Below, piece after piece: positions 58,095 to 64,000 of a stretch of DNA of 64,000 nucleotides. Where the stretch lies: contig JAIXMR010000006.1 of the NCBI GenBank assembly GCA_025677835.1, forward strand, positions 248,001-312,000, in the 5' to 3' direction. Every line of letters begins with the position of its first letter. The stretch's first letter is position 1. The position numbers and the translations under genes are program-made. The DNA comes from Sporodiniella umbellata (taxonomy: Eukaryota; Mucoromycota; Mucoromycetes; Mucorales; Rhizopodaceae). The notes under the pieces were generated by a model that ran no database searches, was not told the DNA's origin, and saw only the letters and a list, made by a program, of their open reading frames with translations.

Positions 58095-59951
58095 GGAGAA
58101 GAATTTTTATAAAAAATAAAAAATTTAAAGGAAACTAGAAGGGAAAAAAAGAAAAGGAAAACAAGCTTAAACAAAGATGCGTCTATTTTGAATCTCAGAT
58201 GAACCAATAAACAAATAGCAGATATCAAACGGTTTGAAGCTCAAAGCAAAAAATGCTGTACCTTTTTTTTTGCCTTGTTGCAAACTACATGTTGAATAAT
58301 ATTAATTCGAGCAAAAGAAGCATTTTTCTGTCAAATATGCTTCAAATTGATTTATTTTGTCTTAAAAAATATATTGGAAAACCATATAAGTTTCTTTTTT
58401 TCTCATCAAGTTCAAAAGTATTGATATAAAAGCTATAATGCCTTTTATTGTCATTCTTAGGGGCTTCAACAATCCTCTTTTCCTGCTTCAATAGTACAAA
58501 CGCTTATAAAAAAAAATGTATTGCAAATTTAATAAAAGGTCCGTGCAGCAAAATTCATACTATATTTGAACATACGCTTGTCATCCTGAAGTTCTTGTTG
58601 AGTTTGTTAGCAAACTTTACATCCGGTGCTATTTTTCAAACATAGTTTAAGGACATTCGAGTAAAAAAGTATCTAAAAAACGCTTTTTAATCAATATTTT
58701 TTTTCTTTTTTTTTTTTGGCCAACTAGTATACATGTATTCTCTTTACGATATTCTTCAAAAAGGCCGATGACTGAAAGGGAGTCTGTTAGCGACTTCATC
58801 AAAAAACGTCAAGTTAGCTCGTCGCTATAAGTTTTATCGTCAGGTCTTTAAATTTGAATCTACAAAGAATGTATGTATACGTACATGTTTGCACTTCTAC
58901 AATCAAAGATAAATTAGAGCTAGCTTTTTTTCTTAAAAAGGAAGATAAAGAGACTATATATCTATTTCAGACACTTAGACATTGTTGGCTATACAACCAG
59001 AACGGTCTAAACGCTTATTTTGCTACTCGTTTTTTTTTTTTTAAAGGTTTTTATTTGTTGCTCTGCGTAGCTTGAAAATGTAATTTTCAGCAAGAGACGG
59101 TCGCAATTATGCTTTATATTATAGAGTAAGGGAATTCCGATTGATGTTGAGAAGGGGAGTGGGAGCGGAGTGGTGACATTGGTGAGCGGAAGAGACTAGA
59201 ATAAGGCTTGTGAAGCGAGATTCTTCTCGGCTTCAAATTGTTGGATGGCTGCCCTTATGCGGGAAGTCACCAATTGCGTGCTACTCGTATTTAAAGAGAA
59301 AACAAATCACAATAATTAAAAAGCCGCACTCTTTGGTACTTGTCAAAAATCATTTGAGCCCAAATAATAGCCTGTACATTACAAGCAATATGGTCTGCTC
59401 GTTGGCGTCACATTTTTCACCAGATCCCTTTTACAACTTCCACAGTTTTCGCACAAACGCAAAAGCTCATTCTTCAGCTCCACTCTGAACTCCAGTTGTG
59501 CCACGACATATGATAAATGATTTCGGATTCCTTGTTACCAAGAGCTAAATCGTTTAATGTCGACTCCACAAAAAAAAAAAAATCATTTGAGCTTGAACAA
59601 ATCATCAAACAATAAACACGTTCACAGCAATACGCTGACCAAAACAAACGATTTTTATCAAGAGAGGTTGGGAAAACGCAATGCATAAAGTATGGGGAAA
59701 GTTTTCTTTTATATTTAAAGTCTGAACTTACTACTCGCCTTTGACAATGGTCGGCTGAAGCTAAATAATCGCTTTATGATTCAAGCTCTTTTTATTTTGA
59801 TTTCTTGGTTGGCATTAAGATCAATTGTACCTCTTCATTATATTTAGTATTGTAAAATCCTTATGAGAAAGGGCGTTTAATTATTTATAGTCGGAAAGGT
59901 GTTTGTTATACATGCAAATGAATAATTGGAAAAAGCGATGCGAGGGGTATA
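58095..59951. other. Gene-poor region between PRP5 promoter and Aurora kinase 3' end
   Basis: No supported gene. Small frames at 58448-59075 and 59210-59488 show no domain or splice structure. A purine-rich stretch lies at about 59150-59210. Confidence 0.45.
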
Positions 59952-61244
59952 CTACTTTTTCCATTTTTTAAGGAAAGGATGATAGAGTACTTTACGTAAA
60001 GGAAGTCGCTCTTCAGACTTGTGCTTCAACAACTTTCTTATGAGATCTTCTGCTTCATTGCTAATAAATTCTGGTATTTTTAAATCTACTGCACTGATAC
60101 GTTGGTATGTCTTTTCATGCATTTCAGTTTCCGAAAGCTTTGAAGAGACCTCAAATGGAGGGTTTCCTACTAACATTTCGTATAAAAGAACTCCCAAGGA
60201 CCAAATGTCTATGCCTTCGTCATGTTCTCTTCCTTCAACCATCTCGGGGGGCAAGTAGTCCAGAGTTCCACATAATGTGAGTCTCCTATTACTGCAATTT
60301 TTTTAGATACAAAAAAAAAAAAAAAGGATAAGCATAGAGCACTTACTTTATTGTTCTGGTTTTAACGGACCATCCAAAATCCGACATTTTTATGTTTCCT
60401 TTAGAGTCCAAAAGCAGATTTTCGGGCTTTATATCTCGATGGATAATATGCCTACTGTGAAGGTAAATCAACGCTTTGGTAAGCTGCGTCGCATACTAAT
60501 TTAGAAGAAAGAAATCAGATACTCTGTTTAGTACCTCCATGGAGTACAAAGCACTTACTTTTGCTACCAGTGGTTCATCAAATCGACCACGCTGTTGAAT
60601 TTTATGAAAAAGTTCACCTTGCGCAGCATACTCTAAAATAAAAAACAAGTTGGATTCGTCATGAAAAAATCCAAACAGTCTTAGTATGTTTGGATGACTA
60701 TTATATAGATAGACTGAGTACAATGTATAATGTTTCAAAATCCAATACCCTAGCCCCAATTGGATCGCTATCTCTCTCTCTGTTTGCTTCTGTGTTTTTG
60801 ATAAGATGATCTCTGACTTTAATATTATTTTCAAGGCAATAATTAGCTCGCTCTTTTTCTCTCTTGCAAGATAAACTTGACCGAATTTTCCTTTTCCTAG
60901 GCAAGGACCAATTTCAAAATCGTTCAGGGACCAGGAAGTTGGTGGTAAATCTCTATGATCGCAAAAAAAAAAAAAATTGGTTCGATGAGATACTAGTAAC
61001 CGATCGTACGCTACTTACTTTATAAGTTCTAATAGCTTTTTGCATGTGTCGTTTGGAAGTTCTGATTGCTGTCCAGATGCATTTTTAAAAAGCTTGGTTG
61101 GACGATTATGTTCACCAAAGCTAGAAACTTCAGATTCAGAAATAAGGCTCCTTTTCTTTAGAGAAAGTCAGTAAGTTTATAGAAGAATGGGAGTATGTAT
61201 GTTGAGAGAACCTTCGAAGAGAGCTCACAGGTTTTAGTTGTCAT
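59952..61244 (-). CDS. IPL1: Aurora-family mitotic kinase (Ipl1/Ark1)
   Basis: Seven exons on the minus strand: 61244-61212, 61155-61019, 60952-60749, 60697-60559, 60495-60347 and 60291-59952 form six clear coding pieces, 333 aa in total (the first piece of 33 nt is tentative). Aurora kinase corrects chromosome-spindle attachment within the chromosomal passenger complex. Motifs: [20 protein letters not shown] (ATP loop), ALKII (catalytic Lys), [40 protein letters not shown] and the Aurora signature [12 protein letters not shown] with the activating Thr just before the CGT. The N-terminal extension is short (about 60 residues) and has no clear destruction-box motif. Intron 1 has an unusual GTTCTC donor, so the start exon is less certain than the rest. 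Note: counted strictly the model has six exons. Confidence 0.93.
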
Positions 61245-63290
61245 TAAGCTGGAATAAAAAAAAAAAGTGCCCAAATTCAGCAAAATATTGAATGTGACTG
61301 TTGACAAGCAGTTTCTTGTTCAGAACCTAATGTAGAATACTAAACACAAGTGCATTTTGATTCGTCAACATCGACATTTGAAGACTAGGATATTCTCCAG
61401 AGAACAGAAAAGAGAACGAGATTGATTAATTGAGCAAAACATTCGACATTAATAGTTTAGATCTGGTTGTTTCTGGCATAAATATCAAATTAAAGCCGAT
61501 GCCTGTTATCATCAAAAGCTAACTGGCAAATCTGTTTCCAAAGCATTTCAATTTCTTAGCTGAAGATTACACTAGCTTCAGAAAGCTCTTGTAGGTTTTA
61601 AAAATGTCGTAAGCGTTTTCATAAAGATCTCAAGATAAAGAGAGGCGCGATACTGTGAACAAACTAAGCCAGGAATGTTTTGCAATAACTGATACGACGC
61701 CACAGACCTCAAGAGATATTTGATATTTATCTTATTTAAGTCAATTGAGCTTCTTTTTTCAGCGACGATTAAAGCGACTTAAAGATTCTCAAAATTCCAA
61801 AAGACATATTGTAGAATTGATTATAAAACAAAGGACTATATCCAATTGTATAAATAAGCAAAAAGAGGAAAAGAGAATACAAGTAGGTTCGTTAGTAAGC
61901 GATCGCCAGATCTTGCAGAGCAGATCAAACTGTAAGAAAACAAAAGAAAATCAAAAATAAGACAAAGTAAAATGAAAAAGGGTTACAATGAAGGCTCTAC
62001 GTTAACTTCAAGGGATCAGCAAAAGGTTTTAAATAGAAGAGTTTGAATAAGATTTATTTAATATATTTTTATAGTCAAGAATATATTATTGCAAGATAAT
62101 TATAATTTGGATTGAGTGTTTTTGGCCTTTTATACTTTTTCTTGTTTTTGTGATTTTATATTTTTTCGGATTTTTTTTTGTATTTATTTTGGACGTCAGT
62201 TGAACTTTGCTGGACGCCAAACAGTTTGTGTTGGATGTTGGTCAACTTTTGTTAGACATCATTGGTTTATTCCAACTGCAATTGCTGGAAGGTGTTGTAA
62301 CCAAAATTGAAAGTTTTTTCCAAGGTTAGCAGAGGAATATTATGGTTTGCTGTTACACTACTTCTCGAAAAAAAAAAAAAAAAAAAAAAAGCTAGAAAAA
62401 CACAAACTTGAAACGTGTAGTCTCTCCTGCGACACCGCAAACCCTCTGAAAATACTTGACCCCACCAGTATTTTCGATTACGAAAAGAAAAAAAAAAAAA
62501 AAAAAAAAAAAAGCAGGGTAAAAACAAGCCGTCTATACCTGCTAGCTTTGAGATCATCTCCACTTGCGAACATCCACAAACCCGCCCTTCTGACCTCTGC
62601 CCTCAACCCAGCTGTCAAGCTGCATTACAAAACTCCTTGTATGCAAAGCACTCCACGCCTCTTACCCCAACACCTTTTTTCGCGTATAACACGCTTTTTT
62701 TACAACAAACAAGTTGCTATACAACTGGACTTACTGATGAGACACGTGCCTACATGGACAAGTCTTCTAATCTTTAAAAAATAATAAAAATAATCCTTTA
62801 TCTACACTACTTCTCGACTTTTGTCTGCAACAGCCTGTTTGAGCGGAAGAAGAAAGCCAAGCTTAAGGGAAAAAAAAACTTTTGAGCAAGTTTGGTTGAG
62901 CAACTGTTGAAAAACAACAAATAGGCTCAGAAACATGTAGAGTCTGCATGGAACGGGGTCTTAATCCCGCATCAGAAACACGGACCATGTTGAATCGACA
63001 TCATCACCTATTTTCTCTGGACGCCCTTCTAAGCGCATCTCGAGTGAGCAGCATTCATCATTAATTTGTTACGCACGATGGTGCAACATACTAAATTTGA
63101 ACGTGACGTGATTTTTTGCTTATAACATCTAGTGCTAAATATTTTTGTATTCTTTGACCAATCAAATTACGCAAAACTATTAATGACACCCCAAATGCAC
63201 CCTTCGGAGATACATATCTCCGGGTGGCTTAAAACAGTCGAGTAGAGGTTTAGCTGATGACCCTGTACTTGTTCAGGATTTATTTTAAAA
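61245..63290. other. Gene-poor region
   Basis: No supported gene. Two poly-A runs (about 62370-62391 and 62486-62512) lie 100 nt apart. The stretch 62540-62700 is GC-richer and reads KPALLTSALNPAVKLHY on the plus strand, faintly like hAT transposase C-termini, but this is too weak to annotate. Confidence 0.4.
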
Positions 63291-63737
63291 ATGTCCAAAA
63301 GCCTTAGCATCTATCGTGGACTATTAAGAGAAGTCAATAGACAAGTAAGACTTAAATAGTGAGGAAATAAATGCTAAATTGAAAAGTATACAAGAGGCGC
63401 AAACAATCCCACCTTTGCTCAAGAATTAAAAGCAACCTATCGTAATAATCAACACATCACCGACTCAGCTAAGATTGCCTTATTGAATGGTCATGCAGAA
63501 AATACACTAACATTTTTGTCGAGTACTCGGGAACATAAGGTATACTACTTGAGTTTATCATTAAATAACCAAAGCATCATTTTCTTATTTTTTATTTTTG
63601 TCATAAATTAGGAACTTCGTGAGATGTACTCAGCAATTGTCCTTGAACAAAAGAGAAAAATTGAGCTCTCAGCCAACCGGGTAGGCTTAAACTTACCAAG
63701 AGAATACGACCCCACCAATCCACAGCCACTCAATTAA
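63291..63737 (+). CDS. FMC1: Fmc1-like mitochondrial LYR protein
   Basis: Three exons, 63291-63344, 63387-63539 and 63612-63737, 110 aa. The N-terminus SLSIYRGLLREVNR carries the LYR-type signature (IYR-L-R), and the C-terminus SANRVGLNLPREYD matches the VGLxLP end of Fmc1 (human 113 aa). Fmc1 acts in the mitochondrial matrix and helps assemble the F1 part of ATP synthase, with Atp12 in yeast. The first intron is only 42 nt; the acceptor at AAAAG before TATACAAG is the only one in phase. Upstream AT-rich promoter. Confidence 0.88.
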
Positions 63738-63818
63738 AAGTCGAATTAAAATAAAGAGGAACATACACAAAAAGAAGCGCCTATGAATATTGATGAAAAA
63801 AAGAAATGGATATGCTTT

Positions 63819-64000
63819 TTAAAAGGATGTAGCTTTATTTTTTGTCAGGTTATCCGAAATCTCTTCTTTCTTGTAGATCTCTCTAATCAAAAAGCCTGCA
63901 ACATCAACGTCCTTATTTTTTGTTCAATGTTTAGTTAGAAAAAAAGATTTGCTTATTGTAGTTCTTTTTTTTTTTTTTTTTTTTTTTACCTGCCAGTACG
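63819..64000 (-). CDS. 3' end of an unknown gene (partial, cut by window edge)
   Basis: Exon parts 64000-63990 and 63895-63819 on the minus strand join in phase as VLAGFLIREIYKKEEISDNL and a short tail ending TSF. The intron contains a 27-nt poly-A run on the minus strand. Only the last 29 or so codons are inside the window, so no product can be named. Convergent with FMC1. Confidence 0.45.

Noticed and set aside
62347..62784. 145-codon frame with poly-Lys and a faint hAT-like segment
   Set aside because: It reads through two poly-A runs, and the similarity is too weak and short to call a transposase.

Overview
This window is nuclear DNA of a fungus, most likely an early-diverging zygosporic fungus (Mucoromycota, probably Mucorales). 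The evidence is indirect. Genes are broken by many short GT-AG introns (about 42 to 110 nt), flanks are AT-rich with long poly-T and poly-A runs, and the gene set is typically fungal (Bem1 scaffold, protein O-mannosyltransferase, trehalose-phosphate enzyme, Bck1-type MAPKKK). I saw no tRNA, rRNA or CRISPR array. Exon joins were made by hand from splice signals, reading-frame phase and family similarity.

Layout. 0.8-2.4 kb: a BEM1-like polarity scaffold (minus). 3-7.5 kb: a decayed fragment of a seven-helix membrane gene, then a secreted precursor with three 67-residue repeats bounded by Kex2-type Lys-Arg sites, then the intact seven-helix gene, convergent with the precursor. 9-16.3 kb: an unknown 127-aa gene, a GPI-anchored cysteine-rich wall protein, a twin-CX9C protein (Mix14/CHCHD5), a four-helix membrane protein and a small acidic protein. 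18.2-25.4 kb: indoleamine 2,3-dioxygenase, a tentative small gene, glucosamine-6-phosphate deaminase and a protein O-mannosyltransferase (PMT). At 26 kb lies a second small secreted peptide whose leader and promoter resemble those of the 4.4 kb precursor.

28.4-37.4 kb is a structural oddity. Two 1,476-bp arms, essentially identical, stand in inverted orientation around about 6 kb of gene-poor DNA. That DNA holds a decayed copy of part of the PMT gene and the 5' part of a membrane-protein gene that runs into the right arm. The left counterpart of this membrane gene is broken. Each arm carries the same small two-exon gene, convergent with the membrane gene.

39.5-64 kb is a denser housekeeping stretch: VPS39 (HOPS subunit, 14 exons, one GC-AG intron), a Tps2/Tsl1-like trehalose-phosphate protein, an IS630/Tc1-type transposase remnant, a BORC-like coiled-coil protein, an Nrp1-like RNA-binding protein with a degenerate exonuclease domain, a Bck1-type MAPKKK, the spliceosomal helicase Prp5, an Aurora kinase, the mitochondrial LYR protein Fmc1 and the 3' end of an unknown gene at the right edge.

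The best candidate for something undescribed is the 3-7.5 kb locus, where a repeat-type secreted peptide precursor sits between an intact orphan seven-helix protein and a remnant of a second copy of it. The related 26-kb peptide would be a further family member. A ligand-receptor relation is inference, not shown by the sequence. The next most notable item is the recent 9-kb inverted-repeat structure.
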